A stretch of DNA of 64,000 nt, taken from contig NZ_NWSV01000027.1 of the NCBI RefSeq assembly GCF_002531935.1, positions 26,244-90,243 on the forward strand, in the 5' to 3' direction. Positions within the stretch are counted from its first letter, which is position 1, and every line of letters begins with the position of its first letter. The notes beneath the pieces were generated by a model. The model saw only the letters and a program-made list of their open reading frames with translations. It did no database searches and had not been told where the DNA came from. This document shows, in pieces, positions 50,963-59,664 of this stretch. Source of the stretch: Rhizobium chutanense (GTDB lineage: Bacteria > Pseudomonadota > Alphaproteobacteria > Rhizobiales > Rhizobiaceae). Both the position numbers and the translations under genes were made by a program.

Positions 50963-51973
50963 ATGAGACCTGATGCGCTGCTTTATCCCGCCCCGGAAGG
51001 GCTCTATTGTCCCGAGGGCGGCTTTTATGTCGATCCGGTGCGGCCGGTTGAGCAGGCGCTCGTCACCCATGGCCATTCCGATCATGCCCGGCCGGGCCAT
51101 GTGAACGTGCTCGCCACCCGCCAGACGCTCGACATCATGCGCCTGCGTTACGGCGACGGCTTCTGCGCCAGCGAGCAGGCCGCCGTCTTCGGTGAGGATC
51201 TGCTGGTCAACGGCGTCAAGGTGAGCTTTCATCCCGCCGGCCACGTGCTCGGCTCGGCCCAGATCGCCATCGAGAAGAACGGCACCCGCATCGTCGTCTC
51301 CGGCGATTACAAGCGTCGCCCCGACCCGACCTGCGCCGCCTATGTGCCGGTCGCCTGCGACGTCTTCATCACCGAGGCGACCTTCGGCCTGCCGGTCTTC
51401 CATCACCCCGATCCGATGGATGAAATCGGCAAGCTGCTGGCCTCGCTCCGGCAATTTCCCGAGCGCACCCATCTCGTCGGCGCCTATGCGCTGGGCAAAG
51501 CCCAGCGCGTCATCCGGCTGCTGCGCGACGCCGGCTACGGCGCGCCGATCTATATCCACGGCGCCATGGAAAGGCTCTGCGACTATTATGTCGGTCAAGG
51601 CATCGATCTCGGCGAGTTGCTGCCGGCGACGATCGAAAGCCGCGACAAATCCGCCTTCAGGGGCGCGGTCGTCATCGGCCCGTCCTCTGCCTTCGCCGAC
51701 CGCTGGGCGCGGCGCTTCAACGAGCCGCTGCCTGCCTTTGCGTCGGGTTGGATGATGGTGCGCCAGCGCGCCAAACAGCTCGGCGTCGAGCTGCCGCTGG
51801 TGATCTCGGATCATTGCGACTGGCCGGAGCTGACGGAAACCATCCGCGAGCTGCACCCGGCCGAGGTCTGGGTGACCCACGGCCGCGAGGAGGCCCTGGT
51901 GCGCTGGTGCCAACTGCAGGGCATCAAGGCCAAACCGCTGCATCTGGTGGGGTATGAGGATGAGGCGGATTGA
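50963..51973 (+). CDS. Ligase-associated DNA exonuclease (MBL fold, beta-CASP-like)
   Basis: 336 residues. THGHSDHARPGH is the metallo-beta-lactamase metal motif, FHPAGHVLGSAQIAI the next, and ISDHCDWPEL a C-terminal one. The whole fits TIGR04122, the exonuclease usually encoded next to an ATP-dependent DNA ligase. ATG 50963 begins MRPDALLYPAPEGLYC. It is followed by a palindromic repeat and then the ligase. It probably processes DNA ends before joining. Confidence 0.87.
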   Translation: MRPDALLYPAPEGLYCPEGGFYVDPVRPVEQALVTHGHSDHARPGHVNVLATRQTLDIMRLRYGDGFCASEQAAVFGEDLLVNGVKVSFHPAGHVLGSAQIAIEKNGTRIVVSGDYKRRPDPTCAAYVPVACDVFITEATFGLPVFHHPDPMDEIGKLLASLRQFPERTHLVGAYALGKAQRVIRLLRDAGYGAPIYIHGAMERLCDYYVGQGIDLGELLPATIESRDKSAFRGAVVIGPSSAFADRWARRFNEPLPAFASGWMMVRQRAKQLGVELPLVISDHCDWPELTETIRELHPAEVWVTHGREEALVRWCQLQGIKAKPLHLVGYEDEAD

Positions 51974-51993
51974 GATGAGCTCTGTGCTGGATC

Positions 51994-52152
51994 AAAACCC
52001 CTCCCCAACCCCTCCCCACAAGGGGGAGGGGCTTAGCTTGCCGAACCGTGCCACCACAAAATTACCGCCGAGAACGCTGAGTTCGAAAGAGGGCAGGGCA
52101 GTGCCACGAGTTAGTCCCTCCCCCTTGTGGGGAGGGGTTGGGGAGGGGTTTT
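51994..52152. repeat. Intergenic palindromic repeat, family A, copy 2
   Basis: Same layout as 22456-22618: arms with CCCCTCCCCACAAGGGGGAG and its reverse complement, with a diverged centre that keeps CTTGC near the left and CAAAAT..CGCC motifs. It lies between the exonuclease and ligase genes. Confidence 0.8.
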
Positions 52153-52201
52153 CATCCCGCGAAGGTGGGGAGGGGCCTTCTGCCCGAGGTAGGAGGCCGA
52201 T

Positions 52202-53827
52202 ATGAAAGCCTTCGCCGACCTCCTCGACCGCCTTGTCCTCACCCCCAGCCGCAATGGCAAGCTGAAGCTTCTCACCGATTATTTCCGCGATACGCCGGAT
52301 CCCGACCGCGGCTATGGCCTTGCCGCCATCGCCGGCACGCTGGAGGTGCGCAACGTCAAGCCCGCCATGCTGCGCGAGCTTGTGCTGGAGCGCATGGACG
52401 AGGTGCTGTTCCGCTATTCCTATGATTATGTCGGCGATCTCGCCGAAACCATCTCGCTCGTCTGGGACAATGAGCGGGATATCGACCGCTCGGCCCTGGC
52501 CCAGCCGCGTCTCGGCGAGGTCGTCGCCGGTATGAATGCGCTCGGCCGCACCGAGGTGCGCGGCTATGTCCGCGATCTGCTCGACCGGCTGGACGCTTCC
52601 GGTCGGTTCGCTTTCATCAAGCTGGCGACCGGCGCCATGCGTATCGGCGTGTCCGCCCGCCTCGCCAAGCAGGCGCTGGCCGATCTCGGCGGCAAGGACG
52701 TCACCGAGATCGAAACCCTCTGGCACGGGTTGCAGCCGCCCTATGAGGCGCTGTTTACATGGCTGGCCGGCGGCGGCGAAAAGCCGGTGCTCGCCACACC
52801 GGCGATCTTCCATTCCGTCATGCTCGCCAATGCGGTGGAGGAGGGGGATCTTGCCGGCCTCGATGTCGCCGATTACGCCGCCGAATGGAAATGGGACGGC
52901 ATCCGCGTTCAGCTCTCGCGTTCCGGCGACAGGCGCAAGATCTATTCCCGCTCCGGCGACGATATTTCGGGTGCCTTTCCCGATGTTCTCGATGCGATCA
53001 GTTTTTCCGGCGTCGTCGACGGCGAGCTGCTGGTCGGCGGTACCGCCCGCTCCAACAGCCCGACCCGCACCTTCTCCGACCTGCAGCAGCGCCTGAACCG
53101 CAAGACGGTGACGCCGAAAATGCTGGCCGATTACCCCGCTTTCATCCGCAGTTACGACCTGCTCTTCGACGGCGAGGAGGATGTTCGCGGCCGCGCCTAT
53201 GTCGATCGCCGCGACCGCCTGGCCGAGATCATCGACCGCGCGCCGCACGACCGTTTCGACCTCTCGCCGCTCGTGCCATTTTCGTCCTGGGACGAACTCG
53301 ACGCTTTGCGCGCCGCCCCGCCGGATCCGGTCATCGAGGGCGTGATGATCAAGCGCCGCGACAGCGTCTATCAGGCCGGCCGGATGAAGGGCCCCTGGTT
53401 CAAGTGGAAGCGCAACCCCTATAATGTCGATGCGGTGCTGATGTATGCCCAGCGCGGCCACGGCAAGCGCTCCAGCTATTATTCCGATTTCACCTTCGGC
53501 GTCTGGGCCGATGACGAGGACGGCGAGCAACTGGTGCCGGTGGGAAAGGCCTATTTCGGTTTCACCGATGCCGAACTCGAAGTGCTCGACAAGTTCGTGC
53601 GCAACAATACCACCGAGCGTTTCGGTCCGGTGCGCGCCGTGCGTGCCGACAAGGATTTCGGCTTCGTCGTCGAGGTGGCCTTCGAAGGCATCAACCGCTC
53701 GACCCGGCATAAATCCGGCGTCGCCATGCGTTTTCCCCGCATCGCCCGCCTTCGCCCCGACAAACCCTCCTACGAGGCCGACCGGCTGCGCACGCTGATC
53801 GCCATGATCGACGCCAAGCCGGCATGA
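52202..53827 (+). CDS. ATP-dependent DNA ligase (exonuclease/Lhr-associated type)
   Basis: 541 residues. The nucleotidyl lysine is Lys230 in EWKWDGIRVQ, followed by SRSGDDISGAFPDV, DGELLVGG (motif III), EGVMIKRRDSVYQAGR (motif IV), and WFKWKRNPYNVDAVLMYAQRGHGKRS (motif V). An N-terminal alpha-helical DNA-binding domain (about 1-195) precedes the catalytic core. It fits TIGR04120, usually clustered with an exonuclease, a helicase of the Lhr type and a phosphoesterase. Only the exonuclease is present here. A repair function is expected. Confidence 0.9.
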   Translation: MKAFADLLDRLVLTPSRNGKLKLLTDYFRDTPDPDRGYGLAAIAGTLEVRNVKPAMLRELVLERMDEVLFRYSYDYVGDLAETISLVWDNERDIDRSALAQPRLGEVVAGMNALGRTEVRGYVRDLLDRLDASGRFAFIKLATGAMRIGVSARLAKQALADLGGKDVTEIETLWHGLQPPYEALFTWLAGGGEKPVLATPAIFHSVMLANAVEEGDLAGLDVADYAAEWKWDGIRVQLSRSGDRRKIYSRSGDDISGAFPDVLDAISFSGVVDGELLVGGTARSNSPTRTFSDLQQRLNRKTVTPKMLADYPAFIRSYDLLFDGEEDVRGRAYVDRRDRLAEIIDRAPHDRFDLSPLVPFSSWDELDALRAAPPDPVIEGVMIKRRDSVYQAGRMKGPWFKWKRNPYNVDAVLMYAQRGHGKRSSYYSDFTFGVWADDEDGEQLVPVGKAYFGFTDAELEVLDKFVRNNTTERFGPVRAVRADKDFGFVVEVAFEGINRSTRHKSGVAMRFPRIARLRPDKPSYEADRLRTLIAMIDAKPA

Positions 53828-53834
53828 ACTTTAT

Positions 53835-53857
53835 CCCTGCGCAACAATGACGCAGGG
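53835..53857 (+). terminator. Hairpin after the ligase gene
   Basis: CCCTGCG and CGCAGGG arms around nine bases, starting eight bases after the ligase stop and followed by CAATATTTT. A probable terminator with a weak T-run. Confidence 0.5.
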
Positions 53858-53943
53858 CAATATTTTCAACATCATGTGTATTGGCGGCACCGGTTTTCCG
53901 GTGCAAATCTGGCATGTCGGGGAGATGATTTGGGTGCTGCGTT

Positions 53944-54864
53944 ATGAGCTCGCATGAACGAAATTCCTTTTTCCGCCAACGCCGCGCCGTGCTGACGGGT
54001 CTTGCCGGCGCGCTTGTCCTGCCGCAAATGGCGGCGGCCTTCGATGTCCCGGACGAGCCGCGGCTAGCCAAGCACGATTACGCCAAGGTCCGCAGCCATT
54101 TCCGCACGAAGCTGCTGCAGAAGGGCCCGGCGCCGGACAAATACGAATCGCTGACAGCGCCTGCCGATGCCGACAAGATCTTTTACCGCTCCGGTTACGG
54201 CGAGCTGGAGTTGGTCGCCTGGGTTTCCAAATACAAGCGCGAGCGCACTGCCAAACCGGCCGTGCTTTTCCTGCACGGCGGCAACGCCATGGGCATCGGC
54301 CACTGGCAGTTGATGAAGCCCTATATGGATGCCGGCTACGTCGTGATGATGCCGTCGCTGCGCGGCGAGAACGGCCAGATGGGCAATTTCTCCGGCTTCT
54401 ATGACGAGGTCGACGATGTGCTTGCTGCCGCCGAGCGCCTGGCGCACCTGCCGGGCGTCGATCCCGGCCGTCTGTTCATCGCCGGCCACAGCATCGGCGG
54501 CACGCTGACCATGCTGACGGCGATGAGCACCCAAAAATTCCGCGCCGCCGCGCCGATATCGGGCAATCCCAACGCCTTCCGCTTCTTCAGCCGCTATCCG
54601 CAGGATATCCGCTTCGACGACAGCAACACGCATGAATTCGAGGTGCGCTCGGCGCTGTGTTACGCCCAGAGCTTCAAGTGCCCGATCCGTGTCGTCCACG
54701 GCACCGAAGAGGCCCATTTCAACGATCGCGCCGATCTGCTGGCCCGCCGCGCCCGCGCCGCCGGCATCCACATCGAAACCGACACCGTCGCCGGCAATCA
54801 CACCTCGGCGCTGCCGGCCGAAATCGAGCAGAGCATCCGCTTCTTCCACGGAGTGGCGGCCTGA
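53944..54864 (+). CDS. Exported alpha/beta hydrolase (dienelactone hydrolase/prolyl-oligopeptidase type)
   Basis: 306 residues. The N-terminus FFRQRRAVLTGLAGALVLPQ, with Arg13-Arg14, looks like a twin-arginine signal ending near MAAAF. The hydrolase core has FLHGGNAMG, the nucleophile Ser183 in AGHSIGGTL, an acid in VHGTEEAHFND and a histidine in AGNHTSALP. The substrate is unknown. It lies upstream of two L,D-transpeptidase genes in the same direction; a link to cell wall turnover is only a guess. Confidence 0.82.
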   Translation: MSSHERNSFFRQRRAVLTGLAGALVLPQMAAAFDVPDEPRLAKHDYAKVRSHFRTKLLQKGPAPDKYESLTAPADADKIFYRSGYGELELVAWVSKYKRERTAKPAVLFLHGGNAMGIGHWQLMKPYMDAGYVVMMPSLRGENGQMGNFSGFYDEVDDVLAAAERLAHLPGVDPGRLFIAGHSIGGTLTMLTAMSTQKFRAAAPISGNPNAFRFFSRYPQDIRFDDSNTHEFEVRSALCYAQSFKCPIRVVHGTEEAHFNDRADLLARRARAAGIHIETDTVAGNHTSALPAEIEQSIRFFHGVAA

Positions 54865-55045
54865 ATCTCTACCGATATCAGCAACAGCAATGAAGTGTGA
54901 CGGCTGAGATCCCGCTGCCCACGGTGGCGGGCTCATCGTTTCTTGGTCCCGCTTTTTCCACCCCAACGCCAGCCTCGCGCCAGCCGCGGATGCCATCTTC
55001 CCGGCAGATATCGCTGTCTCGCCGATCGTTGATAAGGGTGGTTCC

Positions 55046-55852
55046 ATGAATTTTCTGCGCCGGGTTTCCCCGATTGCCGGGCTCGTGATTGCGGTTGCGC
55101 CGCTCTCCGGCTGCAACATCCTCATTCCCGATGTCGCCGCCGATTCGCCCGCCCGCTTCGTCCAGGAAACCTCGCCGGTCTTCTACCAGCCGCCCGGCGT
55201 CGATCCGCGCCGGGTGCGGCCGATCCCCGATCAGCCGGTGCCGCAGACGCGCGAGCTCTACAAGACCCAGTTCCATCAGACCTACGGCCTCCCGGTCAGC
55301 AATCCCGTACATATGGCTATGTATGGCGAGCTGCGCGACGAGGATTTCACCCTGCCGGCGATCCCGATCAGCCGGGTGCAGCCGCAGTTCCTGCGCCAGG
55401 AGGTCGATTACCAGACGACCGAACGTCCGGGCACCGTGATCGTCGATACCAAGGCGCATTTCCTCTATTTCGTCGAGGCGGGCGGCAAGGCGATGCGTTA
55501 CGGCGTCGGCCTCGGCCGCGAGGGTTACGCCTGGTCGGGCCGCGGCGTCATCCAGTGGAAGCAGAAATGGCCGCGCTGGACGCCGCCGGTCGAAATGGTC
55601 TCGCGCCAGCCCGATGTTCGCGCCTTTTCGGCCGAAAACGGCGGCATGAATCCGGGGCTCCAGAACCCGCTCGGCGCCCGCGCCATGTATATCTTCAAGG
55701 ACGGGCAGGATACGCTCTATCGCATCCACGGCACGCCCGACTGGCAGTCGATCGGCAAGGCCACCTCGTCCGGCTGTGTGCGTATGCTGAACCAGGATGT
55801 CGTCGATCTCTACGATCGCCTTCCTGCCAAGGCCGAGATCGTTGTGATGTAG
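55046..55852 (+). CDS. L,D-transpeptidase lipoprotein (YkuD/ErfK), tandem copy 1
   Basis: 268 residues. The signal RRVSPIAGLVIAVAPLSGC ends in a lipobox with Cys23, so it is probably a lipoprotein. The catalytic motif has His228 in RIHGTPDWQSIG and Cys244 in SSGCVRM. These enzymes form 3-3 crosslinks in peptidoglycan or attach proteins to it. The gene at 56029 is a paralogue with long identical stretches, for example RYGVG.GREG.AW and KWPRW. A duplication is likely. Confidence 0.9.
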   Translation: MNFLRRVSPIAGLVIAVAPLSGCNILIPDVAADSPARFVQETSPVFYQPPGVDPRRVRPIPDQPVPQTRELYKTQFHQTYGLPVSNPVHMAMYGELRDEDFTLPAIPISRVQPQFLRQEVDYQTTERPGTVIVDTKAHFLYFVEAGGKAMRYGVGLGREGYAWSGRGVIQWKQKWPRWTPPVEMVSRQPDVRAFSAENGGMNPGLQNPLGARAMYIFKDGQDTLYRIHGTPDWQSIGKATSSGCVRMLNQDVVDLYDRLPAKAEIVVM

Positions 55853-56028
55853 CGCTGCAACAGCGCTGCTGATATCGTCCGTTTCAGGCTGGACACGTCT
55901 GCGTGAAGCTATGGTTTATTTGGCGCAAGCCGATAGATCTTCTCTTGTTGTTATCGGCATCGGACGAATCGCTGGTTCATGCGGCGTGTCGTCCGGATTC
56001 CCGCATCAGAGGAAATCAGTCCCGCGTC

Positions 56029-56763
56029 ATGAGCTTCGATAGACATCTTTCCCGCCGCAGCTTTCTTTCCTTTTCGGCGTTGACCGCCGCCTCCGCGCTT
56101 ACCGGCTGTGCCTCCTCGGCCAATACGGTAACATCGGGCGATACCACGATCATCTACCGTTCGCCGATGCGCCTCTTCCAGTCCCCGGCTGCGTCGAGCG
56201 TGCCGAGCGGCGCCGAGCTTGCCGTCATGTATGGCCCGGTCGAGGATGGCGGCTTCCTTATTCCCGCCGTTCCCTACGAGCAGATCGATCCGCGCTATTA
56301 TCGCCAGCGCGTCGTCGACCCCACCGGCCAGCCGCCCGGCACCATTGTCGTCGATACGCCGTCGCGTTTTCTCTATCTCGTCCAGGCCGACGGCATGGCG
56401 ATGCGCTACGGCGTCGGCATCGGCCGGGAAGGTTTCGCCTGGCAGGGCTCGGGCGTCATCCAGTGGCGTCAGAAGTGGCCGCGCTGGAAGCCGCCGAACG
56501 AAATGGTCGCCCGCCAGCCGGAGCTGGTCAAATATTCGATCGACAACGGCGGCATGGAGCCGGGCCTGAAAAACCCGCTCGGCGCCCGCGCGCTCTATAT
56601 CTTCTCGAATGGAGAGGACACGCTCTACCGCCTGCACGGCAATCCCGACTGGCGCTCGATCGGCAAGGCCGTCTCGTCGGGCTGCGTCAGGCTGATGAAC
56701 CAGGATATCATCGATCTTTACGACCGCGTTCCGACAAAGGCGCCGATCGTCGTCTGGCAATGA
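56029..56763 (+). CDS. L,D-transpeptidase lipoprotein with Tat-type signal, tandem copy 2
   Basis: 244 residues from ATG 56029. The signal has a double arginine (LSRRSFLSFSALTAASALTG) and a lipobox with Cys27, so it looks like a Tat-dependent lipoprotein, unlike copy 1, whose signal is Sec-like. The catalytic motif has His203 in RLHGNPDWRSIG and Cys219 in SSGCVRL. ATG 55903 would add 42 residues without a signal function. A strong hairpin at 56769-56797 follows. Confidence 0.9.
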   Translation: MSFDRHLSRRSFLSFSALTAASALTGCASSANTVTSGDTTIIYRSPMRLFQSPAASSVPSGAELAVMYGPVEDGGFLIPAVPYEQIDPRYYRQRVVDPTGQPPGTIVVDTPSRFLYLVQADGMAMRYGVGIGREGFAWQGSGVIQWRQKWPRWKPPNEMVARQPELVKYSIDNGGMEPGLKNPLGARALYIFSNGEDTLYRLHGNPDWRSIGKAVSSGCVRLMNQDIIDLYDRVPTKAPIVVWQ

Positions 56764-56768
56764 CGTCA

Positions 56769-56797
56769 CCGCGGCGGCCTCGATCGGGCCGCCGCGG
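56769..56797. terminator. Strong hairpin after the second L,D-transpeptidase gene
   Basis: CCGCGGCGGCC and GGCCGCCGCGG form a perfect 11-bp stem six bases after the stop; only CCCATTT follows, so it is a terminator with a short T-run. Confidence 0.6.
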
Positions 56798-56839
56798 CCC
56801 ATTTCCCTGGGAGGTGCGCAGGCGCGTTCCGCCGGGGTG

Positions 56840-56886
56840 CTTACCCTGGGGCAAGCGCGTGCTTGCCCGGGGGTAAGAGTTTTCAT
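56840..56886 (+). terminator. Second hairpin terminator before the cold-shock gene
   Basis: CTTACCCTGGGGCAAGC and GCTTGCCCGGGGGTAAG pair with two mismatches over 17 bases and are followed by AGTTTTCATTTTA. The T-rich end makes it the better terminator of the two. Confidence 0.7.
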
Positions 56887-57077
56887 TTTAGGCCGGCAGA
56901 ATATTTATTTTTGGAATACCATTGCTTAGTTCGATAAATAGCCTACATGGTTGATATCGAATTGCTTGCGACTTTTGTCCACGCGCCTGAAGCGCTCCGT
57001 CAGATATCCTCTCAACATCGATACGGCTTGTCGGACATTCCGCAAGCGAAGCACAAACGGTTGAAAAGGAGATCGTT

Positions 57078-57287
57078 ATGAATTCAGGCGTCGTCAAGTG
57101 GTTCAATGGCACCAAGGGTTTTGGGTTTATTCAGCCCGACGATGGTTCTACGGACGTTTTTGTCCACATTTCAGCGGTCGAACGCGCCGGCATGCGCGAA
57201 CTCGTTGAAGGTCAGAAGATCCGCTACGATCTCGTCCGCGACAAAAGGTCGGGCAAGAATTCGGCGGATAATCTTCAGGCCGCATGA
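57078..57287 (+). CDS. Cold-shock domain protein (CspA family)
   Basis: 69 residues. NSGVVKWFNGTKGFGFIQPD contains both RNP motifs (KGFGFI, and VFVHISAV later), the nucleic-acid-binding site of cold-shock proteins. It is an RNA chaperone. The leader between the terminator at 56886 and the ATG is about 190 bases, leaving room for the long structured 5' leader common in this family; AAAAGGAG is the ribosome-binding site. A terminator at 57351-57375 follows. Confidence 0.95.
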   Translation: MNSGVVKWFNGTKGFGFIQPDDGSTDVFVHISAVERAGMRELVEGQKIRYDLVRDKRSGKNSADNLQAA

Positions 57288-57350
57288 TTTGTCATTCGCC
57301 TGCGCTGACCACGGATGTACTGGCAGCGAAATGGCTGAGTGACGGGAAGA

Positions 57351-57375
57351 GGTCGGGTACCAGCCCGGCCTTTTT
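57351..57375 (+). terminator. Rho-independent terminator of the cold-shock gene
   Basis: GGTCGGG and CCCGGCC pair (one G-T) around six bases, followed by TTTTT. It lies about 64 bases after the stop. Confidence 0.75.
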
Positions 57376-57437
57376 GCTTTGCGGCCCGGTCGTTCTGATC
57401 GGCCGTTGGGGAGACGAAGAGTTGAAAAGACGCTGAA

Positions 57438-57722
57438 ATGGGCAGACCGAATTATCAAATTGGCGACATGATCGTGCTGAAATCGGGCTTCACCCGCACG
57501 GCGAAAGCCGAGAAGCGGTGCCGGATTTCCAGCATCCTTCCCAACGACCACGGGCATGTGCAATATCGCGTCCAGTTCGATGCGGAGAATTTCGAGCGCC
57601 GCATCACCGAGGCTGACATCGATACCGGGGAAACGCCCTCCAGGGGATCCGTCGAGGCGGCGGTCAAGTCCGACGGCGCCGAACCCTGGCTGAAGTTTTC
57701 GAGCATCCGGACGGGCAAATAG
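57438..57722 (+). CDS. Small protein of unknown function next to the cold-shock gene
   Basis: 94 residues with a beta-rich look: PNYQIGDMIVLKSGFTRTAK, RISSILPNDHGHVQYRVQF, then ENFERRITEAD. This could be a small SH3-like or Tudor-like barrel. No family is recognised with certainty. It lies between the cold-shock and rpsU genes, 56 bases before the latter's TTG, so it may be co-transcribed with rpsU. Confidence 0.65.
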   Translation: MGRPNYQIGDMIVLKSGFTRTAKAEKRCRISSILPNDHGHVQYRVQFDAENFERRITEADIDTGETPSRGSVEAAVKSDGAEPWLKFSSIRTGK

Positions 57723-57778
57723 TCCCGCCGTTTCATCATTCACAGCGCGGCTTCGCCGCCGACAGGAAGGATATCGTT

Positions 57779-58015
57779 TTGCAGGTTCTCGTCAGGGATA
57801 ACAATGTCGATCAGGCGCTTCGCGTGCTCAAGAAGAAGATGCAGCGGGAAGGCCTGTTTCGGGAAATGAAGGCGCGCAGCGCTTTTGAAAAACCGTCCGA
57901 AAAGCGCGCCCGCGAAAAGGCCGAAGCCATTCGCCGCCAGCGCAAGCTCGCCCGCAAGAAGCTGCAGCGCGAAGGCCTGCTGCCGGCGCCGAAGAAGGTC
58001 CTCCGCGCCCGCTAA
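57779..58015 (+). CDS. rpsU: 30S ribosomal protein S21
   Basis: 78 residues starting with a TTG codon: MQVLVRDNNVDQALRVLKKK is the standard S21 opening, so the TTG is well supported although AGGAAGGA lies about 11 bases away. The basic C-terminus (ARKKLQREGLLPAPKKVLRA) is typical of alphaproteobacterial S21. It sits at the small-subunit platform and is needed for initiation. Cold-shock and rpsU neighbours are a common rhizobial arrangement. Confidence 0.93.
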   Translation: MQVLVRDNNVDQALRVLKKKMQREGLFREMKARSAFEKPSEKRAREKAEAIRRQRKLARKKLQREGLLPAPKKVLRAR

Positions 58016-58190
58016 CCCGGCCGTAGGAACCATGGCCGCCGCGAAATCACCCCGTGGAATCGCGGCCCGGCCGTGGAATGCCGTCAAGGGGTATCTCGGC
58101 CCGGGCGCGGAATCGCGGCTTCACCCGGGAGCTGTGGTTCCAGCCGTGGGTAATGCCTAAAGCCGCCGTCATCACCTGAGAAAGGGGCAC

Positions 58191-58424
58191 ATGACCGCCA
58201 CCAAGGGAGAATTCTTCAATCCCGCCAAGCTTTCGTCTCGCGACAAGGCTGAGGCAACCGATCACACGGCGCGCGCCATTATCGCCGCCGAGGCATCGGC
58301 CCGTGACAAGAAGACGGAAAAGCTGAAGGCCCTGCGCCTGCAGCAGGAGGCCGAAGCCGAGCCCAAGGGGGCGCCTGTCAAGAAGCGCCGGTCGCCGGCG
58401 AAGCCCGCTCCGGGACGGCCCTGA
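58191..58424 (+). CDS. Small charged protein of unknown function
   Basis: 77 residues, highly charged and alanine-rich (SRDKAEATDHTARAIIAAEA, then a lysine- and proline-rich end KKRRSPAKPAPGRP). GAAAGGGGCAC precedes the ATG. It has no recognised domain; a role in binding nucleic acid is suggested only by the basic tail. Confidence 0.6.
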   Translation: MTATKGEFFNPAKLSSRDKAEATDHTARAIIAAEASARDKKTEKLKALRLQQEAEAEPKGAPVKKRRSPAKPAPGRP

Positions 58425-58457
58425 TCCTGGTTATTTAACCTGACCGGTTGAATGCAT

Positions 58458-58934
58458 TCAGCCGCCCGTGCCGGCGCGGCCGAGATTGCCCCGCAGCCGA
58501 TGCAGCATGTCGCGCATCGAAGCCATTTCCTCGAGCGTGCAGCCAGCAGCCTGGCCGATCGCCGTCATGATCGTATCGATCTCGCCCTTCATCGCCTCAC
58601 CTCCGGGGGTCAGCGACACGATCACCTGCCGTTCGTCGCGCAGGTCGCGGATGCGCTTGATCAGCCCGCTCTGTTCCAGCCGTTTCAACAGCGGCGACAG
58701 CGTGCCGGAATCGAGATCGAGCTGCTCGCCGATCGTCTTCACCGGCAGCTCGCCGCGTTCCCACAGCACCAGCATCACCAGATATTGCGGATAGGTCAGG
58801 CCGACCCTGTCGAGGATCGGCTTGTAGGCGCGGGTGAAGGCATGCGCCGTTGCATAGACCGCAAAGCACAGCTGCTTTTCCAGCCGTTTTTCCTCCTGCG
58901 GTATCTCCATGGTCTTTACCGTTTGCGCTTTCAT
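58458..58934 (-). CDS. ohrR: OhrR-type MarR-family peroxide-sensing repressor
   Basis: 158 residues from ATG 58934. LEKQLCFAVYATAHAFTRAY carries the reactive cysteine (Cys23) that senses organic hydroperoxides in OhrR proteins, and the winged helix contains LTYPQYLVMLVLWERGELPV and SPLLKRLEQSGLI. It represses the divergent ohr gene until oxidised. A palindrome of the OhrR-box type lies between the two. Confidence 0.93.
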   Translation of the reverse strand: MKAQTVKTMEIPQEEKRLEKQLCFAVYATAHAFTRAYKPILDRVGLTYPQYLVMLVLWERGELPVKTIGEQLDLDSGTLSPLLKRLEQSGLIKRIRDLRDERQVIVSLTPGGEAMKGEIDTIMTAIGQAAGCTLEEMASMRDMLHRLRGNLGRAGTGG

Positions 58935-59005
58935 ATCCACCATCCCTGAGGCACCGATTGTCCTCTTTTCGCATTTGAAATGCAATTTGCAAAATTAACT
59001 TGCGT

Positions 59006-59018
59006 ACAATTTAATTGT
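59006..59018. promoter_or_regulatory. OhrR box
   Basis: ACAATTTAATTGT is a perfect palindrome around one base, within TACAATTTAATTGTG, which matches the OhrR consensus TACAATT-AATTGTA known from other bacteria. It lies between divergent ohrR and ohr. Confidence 0.8.
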
Positions 59019-59068
59019 GCGATATTAAAAATCCAACCCGATCGAAGGGCCAACCAAAGGAGATCGTC

Positions 59069-59491
59069 ATGCCTATTCTCTATACGACCAAAGCCTCTGC
59101 CACCGGCGGCCGCGCAGGCCGCGCCGTTTCTGAAAACGGCGTTCTGGACGTGACGCTGACCGTTCCCAAGGAGCTCGGCGGCGACGGCGCCACCGGCACC
59201 AATCCCGAACAGCTCTTTGCCGCCGGCTACTCCGCCTGCTTCCTCGGTGCCCTGAAATTTGTCGCGGGCCAGCAGAAGGTCAAGATTCCGGAAGACACGA
59301 CGGTCTCCGCCAAGGTCGGCATCGGCCCGCGTGAAGATGGCACCGGCTTCGGCATCGAAGTGGCGCTGACGGTCGATATCCCCGGCCTCGACCGTGAAGC
59401 CGCCGAAAAGCTCGCCGCCGCCGCCCATATCGTCTGCCCCTACAGCCACGCCATGCGCACCTCGACCGAAGTTCCGGTCACGGTTGCCTGA
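59069..59491 (+). CDS. ohr: Organic hydroperoxide resistance protein
   Basis: 140 residues. Reduces organic hydroperoxides with lipoyl or other dithiols. Cys57 in GYSACFLGAL and Cys123 in IVCPYSHAMR are the catalytic pair. The start ATG 59069 follows AAAGGAGATCGTC. It is divergent from ohrR and expected to be induced by organic peroxides. It is followed by the intergenic repeat into which the IS element is inserted. Confidence 0.95.
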   Translation: MPILYTTKASATGGRAGRAVSENGVLDVTLTVPKELGGDGATGTNPEQLFAAGYSACFLGALKFVAGQQKVKIPEDTTVSAKVGIGPREDGTGFGIEVALTVDIPGLDREAAEKLAAAAHIVCPYSHAMRTSTEVPVTVA

Positions 59492-59664
59492 TCCGAGCGT
59501 TCAGCAGGGATGCGGGAGAGGGAGCCGACCAGCCCCTCATCCGGCTGCCGCCACCTTCTCCCCGTAAACGGGGCGAAGGGACCACGCCGCGACCTCTCCG
59601 TTCCCCGCTGGCCTCTCGCTGGGCACGTCCCCTCGCCCCGTTTTTACGGGGAGAGGGTTAGGGT

